A stretch of 7,001 nucleotides of DNA from an uncultured Eubacteriales bacterium. GTDB taxonomy: Bacteria; Bacillota; Clostridia; Christensenellales; CAG-917. The notes beneath the pieces were generated by a model. That model did not search any database, was not told the DNA's origin, and worked only from the letters and a program-made list of their open reading frames with translations. Positions 1 to 6,741 of this stretch are shown in pieces (positions within the stretch are counted from its first letter, which is position 1; each line of letters starts with the position of its first letter). The translations under genes and the position numbers were made by a program. Location of the stretch: the NCBI GenBank assembly GCA_900553825.1, contig USEV01000044.1:1-7001 (forward strand), in the 5' to 3' direction.

Positions 1-9
1 AAGAGACAG
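1..9 (+). other. Probable Nextera/Tn5 mosaic-end adapter remnant at contig start
   Basis: The first nine bases, AAGAGACAG, are identical to the 3' end of the 19-bp Tn5 mosaic end used in tagmentation libraries (AGATGTGTATAAGAGACAG). Read in the trmFO frame they give Arg-Asp-Arg where the family has the strongly conserved FAD-binding Gly-Leu-Ala-Gly. Homology to TrmFO resumes exactly after base 9: base 10 is a G that fits the third position of a Gly codon, and Cys-Glu-Ala-Ala follows. Both observations point to untrimmed adapter rather than genome. A chance 9-base match is possible but would not explain the abrupt loss of homology. Confidence 0.8.
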
Positions 10-10
10 G

Positions 11-1270
11 TGCGAAGCCGCGCTTCAGCTCCTGAAGCGGGGTTTTGCGGTGAACCTTTACGAGATGCGTCCCGAAAGACAGACGGGGGCACACTCGGGA
101 GGCGGGCTGGCGGAGCTCGTGTGTTCCAACTCGCTCAAATCCGAAGGAGAGACCGCTTCGGGGGCGCTCAAAGCGGAGCTTCGCGCCTGCGGGTGCGAGC
201 TGCTCGACGCGGCGTATTCGACCGCAGTCCCTTCGGGGGGCGCGCTCGCCGTGGACAGGCACGCATTTTCGGAGCTGGTGGAAAAGAAGCTCGCGGCGTA
301 TCCCGCATTCAGGCTCATCCGGGGCGAGGTGACGGACATCCCCGATCCGCCCGCGATAGTGGCGACGGGACCTCTTACATCGGAAAGCCTCGCAACAAGG
401 CTTGCCGCCCTGACGGGGCAGGAAAACCTCCATTTCTACGACGCGACATCGCCCATAGTGGACGCGGCGAGCGTGGATATGGAGCGGGCGTATTTCGGCG
501 GCAGATACGGCAAAGGCGGGGACGATTATCTCAATCTTCCGCTGGAAAAGGAGGAGTACGCCGCCTTCTGCGAGGCGCTCGTCGGCGCAAAGACGGCGAT
601 GCTGCGCGATTTCGAGAAAAAGGAGCTTTTCGAGGGTTGTATGCCCATCGAGGAGATTGCGAAAAGAGGCCGTGACGCGATGCGTTTCGGGCCGCTCCGT
701 CCCGTCGGACTGCGCGACCCGCGCACGGGGAAGGGAGCCTATGCCGTTGTCCAGCTCCGCCGCGAAAACACCGCGGGCGATTGCTTCAATATGGTGGGCT
801 TCCAGACAAACCTCACCTACGCCGAACAGAGGCGCGTGTTCACCATGATACCCGCGCTCCGCGAAGCGGAGTTTCTGCGCTACGGTGTCATGCACCGCAA
901 CACCTATCTCAACTCGGCGGGGACGCTCGACGCCACTTTCAGGGTGAGAGGGGAAGGCGCGCTCTACATAGCCGGACAGCTCACGGGAGTGGAAGGGTAT
1001 ATGGAAAGCGTCATGAGCGGGCTCATCGCGGGCATCTCGCTCGCGCGCGAGCTTTCGGGCAAACCCGCGGCGGTGCCGCCCGCAACCACGGTCATGGGCG
1101 CGCTGTCGAAGTATGTGGCTTCGGCAGAGGCGGGCACTCCGCCTATGAACGCCAACTTCGGCTTGCTTCCTCCGTGCGAGGACGCGGGCAAAAAAGAACG
1201 GAAAAAACGCTATTGTGAGCGTTCGATTCGTGATATAATGAACTTTGTTTCCCAAGCGGAAACCCTATAA
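11..1270 (+). CDS. trmFO: TrmFO, folate/FAD-dependent tRNA (uracil-54-C5)-methyltransferase, 5'-truncated
   Basis: This enzyme makes ribothymidine at position 54 of the tRNA T-loop. It uses 5,10-methylene-THF as carbon donor and FADH2 as reductant. About 419 residues are present; compared with Bacillus TrmFO (about 435), roughly the first 15, including most of the GxGxxG FAD-binding loop, are missing at the contig edge. Visible hallmarks are [11 protein letters not shown] then NLYEMRP near the N-terminus, ELVCSNSL with the first conserved Cys at bases 122-124, [27 protein letters not shown] with the second catalytic Cys at 638-640, [31 protein letters not shown] and [10 protein letters not shown]. 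The C-terminus ends in a basic helix, as usual. A GTG at bases 50-52 is an internal Val codon (VNLYEMRP), not the start. The last codons overlap the extended -10 promoter for hslVU. Identification is secure. Confidence 0.95.
   Translation, partial: CEAALQLLKRGFAVNLYEMRPERQTGAHSGGGLAELVCSNSLKSEGETASGALKAELRACGCELLDAAYSTAVPSGGALAVDRHAFSELVEKKLAAYPAFRLIRGEVTDIPDPPAIVATGPLTSESLATRLAALTGQENLHFYDATSPIVDAASVDMERAYFGGRYGKGGDDYLNLPLEKEEYAAFCEALVGAKTAMLRDFEKKELFEGCMPIEEIAKRGRDAMRFGPLRPVGLRDPRTGKGAYAVVQLRRENTAGDCFNMVGFQTNLTYAEQRRVFTMIPALREAEFLRYGVMHRNTYLNSAGTLDATFRVRGEGALYIAGQLTGVEGYMESVMSGLIAGISLARELSGKPAAVPPATTVMGALSKYVASAEAGTPPMNANFGLLPPCEDAGKKERKKRYCERSIRDIMNFVSQAETL
1213..1239 (+). promoter_or_regulatory. 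Probable sigma-A extended -10 promoter for hslVU, inside the 3' end of trmFO
   Basis: Bases 1231-1239 read TGATATAAT: a perfect TATAAT -10 hexamer (1234-1239) with the TGn extension. A partial -35, TTGTGA (1213-1218), lies 15 bp upstream. That spacing is short, but extended -10 promoters tolerate a weak -35. Transcription would start near 1246, about 60 nt before the hslV ATG. The region still encodes the TrmFO C-terminus (SIRDIMN). Its AT-rich codons (ATT, GAT, ATA) stand out from the GC-rich codon use around it, which fits selection for the promoter. Whether it is active is inference. Confidence 0.6.
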
Positions 1271-1280
1271 AGACGAAAAT

Positions 1281-1300
1281 GCCGAGCAATCGGCGGAGGT
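1281..1300 (+). promoter_or_regulatory. GNRA-type hairpin abutting the hslV ribosome binding site
   Basis: GCCGA (1281-1285) pairs with TCGGC (1290-1294) around a GCAA loop of the stable GNRA class. The Shine-Dalgarno GGAGGT (1295-1300) follows with no gap, 4 nt before the ATG at 1305. The hairpin lies in the predicted leader of hslVU and could protect the 5' end or set access to the ribosome binding site. The pairing is seen; any effect is inference. Confidence 0.4.
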
Positions 1301-1304
1301 AATT

Positions 1305-1838
1305 ATGGAATTCAGAGGAACGACCATCTGCGCCGTCAAGAAAGGCGGCATGACTGCAATCGCGGGCGACGGTCAGGTCACCATGGGCGAAAGCGTCATC
1401 ATGAAAGGCAATGCGGTCAAAGTCAAGAGAATCTACAACGACAAGGTCGTCATAGGCTTTGCGGGCTCGGTGTCCGACGCCTTCGCACTCTCCGAAAAGT
1501 TCGAGGAAATGCTCCAGAAATACAGCGGCAACCTCATGCGTTCCGCGGTGGAGCTGGCGGAGCTCTGGCGCAGCGACAAGATGTACCGCAAGCTCGAGGC
1601 ACTGCTCATCGTCGCGGACGCCAATTCGCTCTACATCGTGTCGGGCAGCGGCGAGGTCATCGAACCCGAGAGCGGCATCTGCGCCATAGGCAGCGGCGGC
1701 AACTACGCGCTCGCGGCGGCGCGCGCCCTTGCGGGAGCAACCGATCTCGACGCAAAGGAAATCGCGGTGCGTGCGCTCAAGATAGCGTCCGAGCTATGCG
1801 TGTTCACCAACGACCACATCACGGTCGAAACCGTGTGA
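1305..1838 (+). CDS. hslV: HslV (ClpQ), proteolytic subunit of the HslUV protease
   Basis: HslV is a cytoplasmic threonine protease of the proteasome beta-subunit family. It forms a double hexamer capped by HslU and degrades unfolded substrates fed in by HslU. The protein is 177 aa, the usual length. It begins MEFRGTTI: removal of MEFRG would expose Thr6 as the catalytic N-terminal threonine. Other family motifs are AGDGQVTMG (residues 20-28), Lys39 (equivalent to E. coli Lys33), [50 protein letters not shown] and a C-terminal CVFTNDHI. The ATG at 1305 is chosen because GGAGGT lies 4 nt upstream and the product starts where HslV homologues do; an in-frame ATG at 1245 would add 20 non-homologous residues overlapping trmFO. 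Only 10 nt separate it from hslU, so the two are co-transcribed. Unlike Bacillus ClpQ, the nucleophile here is Thr, not Ser. Confidence 0.97.
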   Translation: MEFRGTTICAVKKGGMTAIAGDGQVTMGESVIMKGNAVKVKRIYNDKVVIGFAGSVSDAFALSEKFEEMLQKYSGNLMRSAVELAELWRSDKMYRKLEALLIVADANSLYIVSGSGEVIEPESGICAIGSGGNYALAAARALAGATDLDAKEIAVRALKIASELCVFTNDHITVETV

Positions 1839-1848
1839 GAGGTGTGAT

Positions 1849-3171
1849 ATGGAACTTACCCCCAAACAGATAGTCAAGGAACTGGACAGATACATCATAG
1901 GACAGCAGGACGCCAAAATCGCCGTGGCAATCGCCCTGCGCAACCGTTACCGCAGGAGCCGCCTCCCCGAGGAGATGCGCGAGGAAATCACCCCGAAGAA
2001 CATCCTCATGAAGGGGCCGACCGGCGTCGGCAAGACGGAGATTGCAAGAAGGCTTGCGAAAATCGTGCGCGCGCCTTTTGTCAAGGTTGAGGCGACCAAG
2101 TTCACCGAAGTGGGTTATGTGGGCAGAGATGTCGAGAGCATAATCCGCGACCTTGTGGAAGTTTCAATACGCATGGTCAAGGAAGAGAAGTTCAAGGAGG
2201 TCATGCCCCGCGCGACGGAGATTGCGGAGAACAATCTCGTCGACATACTGCTTCCCATACGCAAGAAGGCGGCGACGGAGGACAAATCCGACGCCCAGCT
2301 CAAAGAGGAGCTTTTGAGCGAAATCCGCGCGGGACATCTCAACGGCATCACCATCGAGATGGAAATCAAGCAACAGCCCAAGCCCATACAGCTCACCCCG
2401 GGCAACGCTCCCGGCAACGAAATCGACCTCGGCAACATCTTCGGCGGCATCATGGGCGGCGTCAAAAAGAAGAAGAGGAAGCTCACTGTCAAGCAGGCGA
2501 TGGACTTCATGGTCAACCAGGAGGCGGAAAAGATGGTGGACCAGGACGCAATCACCTCCGAGGCGCTCACCAGGGCGGAGCAGGACGGCGTCGTGTTCCT
2601 CGACGAGATAGACAAAGTCGCCGCGCGTGCGGGCAGAGACCAGGGTCACGATGTGTCCCGCGAAGGCGTGCAGAGGGACATCCTGCCCATAGTCGAGGGC
2701 AGCACCGTTCAGACGAAGTACGGCTCTATCCGCACGGACTTCATCCTGTTCATCGCGGCGGGCGCGTTCCACATGGCAAAGATGGAGGACCTCATCCCCG
2801 AATTGCAGGGTCGTTTCCCCATCCGCGTGGAGCTCGACAACCTCACGGAAGAGGATTTCGTCAAGATACTCACCGAGCCCGACAACGCGGTGCTCAAACA
2901 GTACAAGGCGCTCCTCGGCGTCGACGGCGTCGAGCTGGAGTTCTCGGACGACGCGATACGCGAGATTGCGCGCACGGCGTTTTTCGAGAACGAGAACAGC
3001 GAAAACCTCGGCGCACGCAGGCTGCACGCCGTGCTCGAACACCTGCTCAAGGATGTCCTTTACGAGGCGGACGACAACACCACCAAGAAGATTTCCATCG
3101 ACCGTGACTATGTCGCGTCGCACCTCGAAACCTCGATGCGCGCGGCATCGCTCCGCAAGTACATCCTGTAA
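1849..3171 (+). CDS. hslU: HslU (ClpY), AAA+ unfoldase subunit of the HslUV protease
   Basis: HslU is a hexameric AAA+ ATPase that unfolds proteins and threads them into HslV. The protein is 440 aa, full length. Domains in order: an N-terminal segment with TPKQIVKELDRYIIGQ; Walker A GPTGVGKT (56-63); pore loop GYVG (89-92, pore Tyr90); the inserted I-domain, roughly residues 105-240, with a Gly/Lys-rich stretch (GGIMGGVKKKKRK); Walker B VVFLDEID (248-255); GRFP (321-324) with the probable Arg finger Arg322; sensor-2 region ENLGARRL (386-392); and a C-terminus ending KYIL, the tail that docks into HslV. The start has GAGGTG 4 nt upstream and sits 10 nt after the hslV stop. All ATPase residues are intact. 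Expression is probably coupled to hslV from the promoter in trmFO. Long open frames on the opposite strand here are codon-bias shadows. Confidence 0.98.
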   Translation: MELTPKQIVKELDRYIIGQQDAKIAVAIALRNRYRRSRLPEEMREEITPKNILMKGPTGVGKTEIARRLAKIVRAPFVKVEATKFTEVGYVGRDVESIIRDLVEVSIRMVKEEKFKEVMPRATEIAENNLVDILLPIRKKAATEDKSDAQLKEELLSEIRAGHLNGITIEMEIKQQPKPIQLTPGNAPGNEIDLGNIFGGIMGGVKKKKRKLTVKQAMDFMVNQEAEKMVDQDAITSEALTRAEQDGVVFLDEIDKVAARAGRDQGHDVSREGVQRDILPIVEGSTVQTKYGSIRTDFILFIAAGAFHMAKMEDLIPELQGRFPIRVELDNLTEEDFVKILTEPDNAVLKQYKALLGVDGVELEFSDDAIREIARTAFFENENSENLGARRLHAVLEHLLKDVLYEADDNTTKKISIDRDYVASHLETSMRAASLRKYIL

Positions 3172-3185
3172 AATCGTCAAGAAGC

Positions 3186-3221
3186 CGCGGTTTAACCGTC
3201 AAAATGATGCGTTAAACCGCG
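3186..3221. repeat. Perfect 11-bp inverted repeat in the hslU-hisS gap
   Basis: CGCGGTTTAAC (3186-3196) and GTTAAACCGCG (3211-3221) are exact reverse complements separated by 14 nt. In RNA this would be an 11-bp stem with a 14-nt loop, 15 nt after the hslU stop. No clean T-tract follows (TGTTATGTAAATTT), so it is a poor Rho-independent terminator. The left arm also sits in a near-palindrome of its own, CGGTT-T-AACCG (3188-3198). The layout could instead be a paired operator upstream of hisS. The repeat is certain; its role is not. Confidence 0.6.
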
Positions 3222-3258
3222 TGTTATGTAAATTTCTCGCTAACGGACGGGAGGAAAA

Positions 3259-4509
3259 ATGATTAACATTCCCAAGGGTACAAAGGATATGTTGCCCGAA
3301 GACGCGTTCAAGTGGCACTTCGTCGAGAGCAAGGCGAGGGAAGTCGCCGCGCTTTTCGGGTTCAAGGAAATCCGCACCCCCACATTCGAGCACACCGAGC
3401 TTTTCAGCCGCGGCGTCGGCGAAACCACCGACATCGTCAACAAGGAGATGTACACATTCACCGACAAGGGCGGCAGAAGCGTCACCCTGCGTCCCGAGGG
3501 CACGGCGGGCGTCGCGCGCGCTTTCATCGAAAACGGGTTGCAGGCGCAGACTTTGCCCATGAAGGCTTACTATCTCGCCTCCGTTTTCCGCTACGAGCGT
3601 CCCCAGAGCGGCAGATTGCGCGAGCATCACCAGTTCGGCGTCGAGCTCTACGGCAGCGAGTTGCCTTCCGCGGAAGGCGAGGTCATTTCGCTCGCCTACA
3701 CCTTCCTCACCTCGGTGGGGCTCAAAAGCCTCAGGCTTTTCATCAACAGCATCGGTTGCCCCGCGTGCCGCGCGGAGTACAACAAGGCTTTGCGCGAATA
3801 CATCGGAGCCAACCTCTCCGAGATGTGCGGCAAGTGCCGCGACCGCTTCGACCGCAATCCGTTGCGAATCCTGGATTGCAAAGAGGAAAAGTGTCACAAA
3901 ATAACCGCGGGCGCACCCCGCATCACGGACTATCTCTGCGACGAGTGCAGGGAGCATTTCGCGGCTGTCAGGAGGCGTCTGGACGAGCTCGGCATCGCCT
4001 ACACCGTCAACCCCATGATCGTGCGCGGGCTGGACTACTACACCCGCACGGTGTTTGAGTTCGTGTCCGACGACATCGGCGCGCAGGGCACCGTTTGCGG
4101 CGGCGGCAGATACAACAACCTCGTCGAAGAGGTGGGCGGAAAGCACACCCCCGCGATAGGCTTCGGGCTGGGGCTCGAAAGGCTGCTCCTCGTGCTCGAA
4201 AACACCGTGGGTGTGAACGCCCCCGAAGAGCACAGCGACCTCTATCTCGCCTCGCAGGGCGAGCGCGCGGCGGAATATGTGCCCGTGCTTGCGGCAAAGC
4301 TCCGCGCGCAAGGCGTCAGGACGGAGTTCGACCTCATGGGGCGCGGGCTCAAGGCGCAGATGAAGTATGCCGACAAATGCGGCGCGCGGTTTGTCGCGGT
4401 CATAGGCGACGACGAGATTGCAAGCGGCAGGGCGGTGCTCAAGGATATGCGCGGCGGCGCGACTAGGGAATGCGCGTTGGACGGGATTTTCGGAGCGATA
4501 AATGACTGA
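3259..4509 (+). CDS. hisS: Histidyl-tRNA synthetase (HisRS)
   Basis: This class II synthetase charges tRNA-His with histidine in the cytoplasm. The protein is 416 aa, the usual bacterial length. Seen in order: the N-terminal INIPKGTKDMLPEDAF; LRPEGTAGVARAF; motif 2 FRYERPQSGRLREHHQFGVE (110-129); the HisRS signature VRGLDYYTRTVFEF (from 255) with catalytic Arg256; motif 3 GFGLGLERLL with Arg308; and a C-terminal anticodon-binding domain from about residue 325. The insertion region carries eight cysteines in four pairs: 167/170, 190/193, 207/212 and 227/230. E. coli and Bacillus HisRS lack most of these, so a bound metal is possible. The start has GGGAGG 4 nt upstream. The 87-nt leader is too short for a T-box riboswitch and shows no T-box motif. 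The last 8 nt overlap the next gene, suggesting translational coupling. Confidence 0.98.
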   Translation: MINIPKGTKDMLPEDAFKWHFVESKAREVAALFGFKEIRTPTFEHTELFSRGVGETTDIVNKEMYTFTDKGGRSVTLRPEGTAGVARAFIENGLQAQTLPMKAYYLASVFRYERPQSGRLREHHQFGVELYGSELPSAEGEVISLAYTFLTSVGLKSLRLFINSIGCPACRAEYNKALREYIGANLSEMCGKCRDRFDRNPLRILDCKEEKCHKITAGAPRITDYLCDECREHFAAVRRRLDELGIAYTVNPMIVRGLDYYTRTVFEFVSDDIGAQGTVCGGGRYNNLVEEVGGKHTPAIGFGLGLERLLLVLENTVGVNAPEEHSDLYLASQGERAAEYVPVLAAKLRAQGVRTEFDLMGRGLKAQMKYADKCGARFVAVIGDDEIASGRAVLKDMRGGATRECALDGIFGAIND

Positions 4510-5047
4510 ACGCGGCGTAGTCACCAAAGTCAAGGGCAACCGCGCCACGGTGCAGTTCGACCGCAAGAGCGCCTGTGACAGCTGTCACATGTGCGCGGTC
4601 ACCCGCGACGGCATGAAAGTGCAGATAGTCATCGAAAATTCGCTGAAAGCGAATGTGGGCGATTTCGTACTTGTCCGAATGGGTGACAGGTTTGTGTTGA
4701 CAGCCGCGCTCATTGTCTATATAATACCCCTTGTACTCGTCGGAATAGGCGTGGGCGCAGGCTCGCTCCTCACCGAACTGGCGCAGGTTCTTCTCGCGCT
4801 GGCGGGGCTGGTCGTCGGCTTCGCAATAGCCTTCCTGCTCGACCGTTTCGTTATCAGGAAGCGCAAGGGTTTCTCGCCTCAGATGGTGGAGATATGCTGT
4901 GTCCCGACGGTGGATACGGGCGCATCGCAACCGGTGGGCGCAACCGGGGTCGCACCCGCGGATGCGGCACCTTCCGCTCCCGCGGACGATGCGCAAACGA
5001 TAGAGGAAAATAAGTCGCAAAATCAAGGAGAACAAAATGAACGATAA
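4502..5047 (+). CDS. RseC/MucC-family (SoxR-reducing system) membrane protein
   Basis: The protein is 181 aa. It has a short cytosolic N-terminal domain (TERGVVTKVKGNRATVQFDRKSAC) with a CxxCxxC motif at Cys25, Cys28 and Cys31, then two predicted membrane helices (about 64-86 and 93-113), a basic loop (RKRKG), a CysCys pair at 132-133, and a disordered Ala/Pro-rich acidic tail (about 135-181). This matches the RseC/MucC family. In E. coli, RseC is tied to sigma-E control and to reduction of SoxR together with the Rsx (Rnf-like) complex. No rnf or sigma-E genes are visible here, so the exact role is open. The ATG overlaps the hisS stop by 8 nt behind a weak CGGAG, and the 3' end overlaps trxA by 11 nt, so this is an operon. 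The gene contains a full-consensus promoter within the first membrane helix. Family call is fairly sure; function is inference. Confidence 0.8.
   Translation: MTERGVVTKVKGNRATVQFDRKSACDSCHMCAVTRDGMKVQIVIENSLKANVGDFVLVRMGDRFVLTAALIVYIIPLVLVGIGVGAGSLLTELAQVLLALAGLVVGFAIAFLLDRFVIRKRKGFSPQMVEICCVPTVDTGASQPVGATGVAPADAAPSAPADDAQTIEENKSQNQGEQNER
4697..4725 (+). promoter_or_regulatory. Full-consensus sigma-A promoter inside the rseC-like gene, probably for trxA
   Basis: TTGACA (4697-4702) and TATAAT (4720-4725) are both perfect hexamers separated by the optimal 17 bp. Transcription would start near 4732, about 305 nt upstream of the trxA ATG, and would run through the rest of the rseC-like gene. In frame the two boxes read Leu66-Thr67 and Tyr73-Ile74-Ile75 of the first membrane helix, using TTG, ATT and two consecutive ATA codons in a gene that mostly prefers G/C-ending codons. 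The match is exact; activity is inferred. Confidence 0.75.
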
Positions 5048-5360
5048 TTGCGTGAAATTCACAAGTGACAATTTCGACACCATCATCGCGTCCAACGATG
5101 TCGTGCTCGTAGATTTCTGGGCAAGCTGGTGCGGCCCCTGCAAGATGCTGGGTCCCGTCATCGAGGAGCTCGCCAACGATTACGCAGGCAAGGCGCTTGT
5201 CGGCAAGGTCAATGTCGACGATTGCCCCGACCTTGCGGAGCGTTTCGGAATCATGACCATACCTGCGGTTTTCGTGTTCAAGAAGGGTCAGGTGGTGGAA
5301 AAGATGATAGGTTTCCGCCAGAAGGCACAACTTGCAGCCGCACTCGACAAAAATTTCTGA
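5037..5360 (+). CDS. trxA: Thioredoxin
   Basis: This is a small cytosolic dithiol-disulfide oxidoreductase that reduces protein disulfides and is recharged by thioredoxin reductase, which is not in this window. The protein is 107 aa, typical for TrxA. The active site WCGPC places the redox cysteines at 32 and 35, and cis-Pro76 sits in TIPAVF; these are the same positions as in E. coli thioredoxin. Asp26 in VDFWASW is also conserved. Two further cysteines, Cys5 and Cys63, lie outside the active site. AAGGAG (5025-5030) lies 6 nt before the ATG, and the gene overlaps the rseC-like stop by 11 nt. A terminator hairpin follows the stop by 5 nt. Expression may come both from the hisS operon and from the consensus promoter inside the rseC-like gene. 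Identification is secure. Confidence 0.98.
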   Translation: MNDNCVKFTSDNFDTIIASNDVVLVDFWASWCGPCKMLGPVIEELANDYAGKALVGKVNVDDCPDLAERFGIMTIPAVFVFKKGQVVEKMIGFRQKAQLAAALDKNF

Positions 5361-5365
5361 GAGGA

Positions 5366-5389
5366 AGCCCGCTTTTTGCGGGCTCTTTT
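5366..5389 (+). terminator. Rho-independent terminator after trxA
   Basis: AGCCCGC (5366-5372) pairs with GCGGGCT (5378-5384) around a TTTTT loop, and CTTTTATATT follows. The 7-bp GC-rich stem plus T-tract is a standard intrinsic terminator. It ends only about 20 nt before the glyA ATG, so it separates or attenuates glyA from the upstream operon. Confidence 0.85.
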
Positions 5390-5408
5390 ATATTAAGGAG
5401 AAGGACAC

Positions 5409-6665
5409 ATGGTTGATCTCAACATCATCAAGGCAACAGACCCCGAGCTCTACGATTCAATGGTGGAGGAGCTCCGCCGTCAACAGCACAATCTCGAGCT
5501 CATCGCCAGCGAAAACATCGTGAGCCCCGCAGTCATGGCGGCGGCAGGCAGCTACTACACCAACAAGTACGCCGAAGGTTATCCCCGCAAGCGCTACTAC
5601 GGTGGTTGCCAGTTCGTCGACCTCGCGGAGGAGCTCGCCATCGAGCGCGCGAAACAGCTGTTCGGCATGAATTTCGCGAATGTTCAGCCCCACAGCGGCT
5701 CCAACGCCAACTTCGCGGTCTATTATGCCGTCCTCCAGCCCGGCGATACCGTGCTCGGAATGTCCCTCTCCAACGGCGGGCACCTCACTCACGGCTCGCC
5801 CGTCAACATGAGCGGCAAGCTCTACAACTTCGTGTCCTACGGCATCGACCCCGAAACGGGCAGAATCGATTTCGACGATGTCCGCAAGATGGCGCTCGAA
5901 CACAAGCCCAAGCTCATCGTCGCGGGTGCTTCCGCTTACGCACGCATCATCGACTTCAAGCGCTTCAGGGAAATCGCCGACGAAGTCGGCGCATATTTCA
6001 TGGTCGACATCGCGCACATCGCAGGTCTTGTCGCGGCGGGATTGCACCCCAGCCCCGCACCCTATGCGCACTTCGTCACCTCCACCACTCACAAGACCCT
6101 CCGCGGACCCCGCGGCGGTCTCATCCTCACCAATGACGAGGAGCTCGCCAAGAAAATCGACAAGATCATATTCCCCGGCTCGCAGGGCGGACCTCTCATG
6201 CACATCATTGCCGCCAAAGCCGTCGCCTTCAAGGAGGCTCTCCAACCCGAGTTCAAGGAGTACCAGAAGCAGGTCGTCGCAAACGCAAAAGCCCTCGCCG
6301 ACACCCTGATGTCGCTCGGCATCAACCTCGTCAGCGGCGGCACGGACAACCACCTCATGCTCCTCAACCTCGTCGGCACCGGCGTCACCGGCAAACAGCT
6401 CGAAGCCTGGCTCGACGAAGCGCACATCACCGTCAACAAGAACGCCGTCCCCAACGACCCCGAGAAGCCCTTCGTCACGAGCGGCGTCAGAATCGGCACC
6501 CCCGCCGTCACCACCCGCGGCATGAAGGAAGACGACATGAAAGAAATCGGCTCCTGCATTGCGGAAATCATCAGAAACGGCGAAGCCGCCATTCCTTCCG
6601 TCACCGAAAGAGTCATCGCCCTTTGCAAGGCGCATCCTCTCTACGAAAACGACATAATCTTCTGA
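5409..6665 (+). CDS. glyA: Serine hydroxymethyltransferase (SHMT)
   Basis: This PLP enzyme interconverts serine plus THF with glycine plus 5,10-methylene-THF, the main source of one-carbon units for thymidylate, purines and methionine. The protein is 418 aa, full length. The PLP Schiff-base lysine is Lys229 in [14 protein letters not shown]. Asp200 and His203 in [13 protein letters not shown] contact [19 protein letters not shown] (52-67) carries the two active-site tyrosines, Tyr54 and Tyr64. Also present are [43 protein letters not shown] and [12 protein letters not shown], with the carboxylate-binding Arg. AAGGAG (5395-5400) lies 8 nt before the ATG, directly after the trxA terminator. Codon use is strongly biased to C-ending codons, as expected for a highly expressed gene. 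I see no convincing promoter in the 48-nt gap. It supplies the cofactor used by TrmFO in this window. Confidence 0.99.
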   Translation: MVDLNIIKATDPELYDSMVEELRRQQHNLELIASENIVSPAVMAAAGSYYTNKYAEGYPRKRYYGGCQFVDLAEELAIERAKQLFGMNFANVQPHSGSNANFAVYYAVLQPGDTVLGMSLSNGGHLTHGSPVNMSGKLYNFVSYGIDPETGRIDFDDVRKMALEHKPKLIVAGASAYARIIDFKRFREIADEVGAYFMVDIAHIAGLVAAGLHPSPAPYAHFVTSTTHKTLRGPRGGLILTNDEELAKKIDKIIFPGSQGGPLMHIIAAKAVAFKEALQPEFKEYQKQVVANAKALADTLMSLGINLVSGGTDNHLMLLNLVGTGVTGKQLEAWLDEAHITVNKNAVPNDPEKPFVTSGVRIGTPAVTTRGMKEDDMKEIGSCIAEIIRNGEAAIPSVTERVIALCKAHPLYENDIIF

Positions 6666-6713
6666 GTCGGAAAGGCGTTTTCGAGGAGCAAATTCCGAGG
6701 ATTGAATTGACGC

Positions 6714-6741
6714 AAAAAGAGCCGCGTCTGCGGCTCTTTTT
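6714..6741 (+). terminator. Strong, probably bidirectional terminator after glyA
   Basis: AAAAAGAGCCGC (6714-6725) pairs perfectly over 12 bp with GCGGCTCTTTTT (6730-6741) around a GTCT loop. The T-tract on one side and the A-tract on the other let it work on both strands. It lies 48 nt after the glyA stop and would also stop a leftward transcript from the right end. Confidence 0.92.

Noticed and set aside
50..52. GTG at base 50 as the trmFO start
   Set aside because: Clear TrmFO homology ([14 protein letters not shown]) continues upstream to base 11, so the gene is truncated rather than starting here.
10..675. 221-aa + strand frame from a GTG at base 10, overlapping trmFO
   Set aside because: Arg/Gly-rich out-of-frame translation of trmFO; the GTG lies at the adapter junction.
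1245..1304. Upstream ATG at 1245 as the hslV start
   Set aside because: It would add 20 residues absent from the family, has no ribosome binding site, and lies at about the predicted transcription start; the ATG at 1305 has GGAGGT.
2164..3180. 338-aa open frame on the minus strand opposite hslU
   Set aside because: Same codon-bias shadow effect; no start signal or domain is visible.
3172..3258. T-box riboswitch upstream of hisS
   Set aside because: The leader is only 87 nt and I see no T-box consensus or typical stem I structure.
3199..4566. 455-aa open frame on the minus strand opposite hisS
   Set aside because: The + strand gene is unambiguous HisRS with all motifs. The antisense frame is a product of GC-rich codon bias and matches no family I know.
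4921..4947. Repeated CGCAACCGG in the rseC-like gene
   Set aside because: Two short copies inside the Ala/Gly/Val-rich tail; low-complexity coding sequence explains them.
5457..6635. 392-aa open frame on the minus strand opposite glyA
   Set aside because: Low-complexity Asp/Glu/Val/Gly-rich translation mirroring the glyA codons; glyA is certain.
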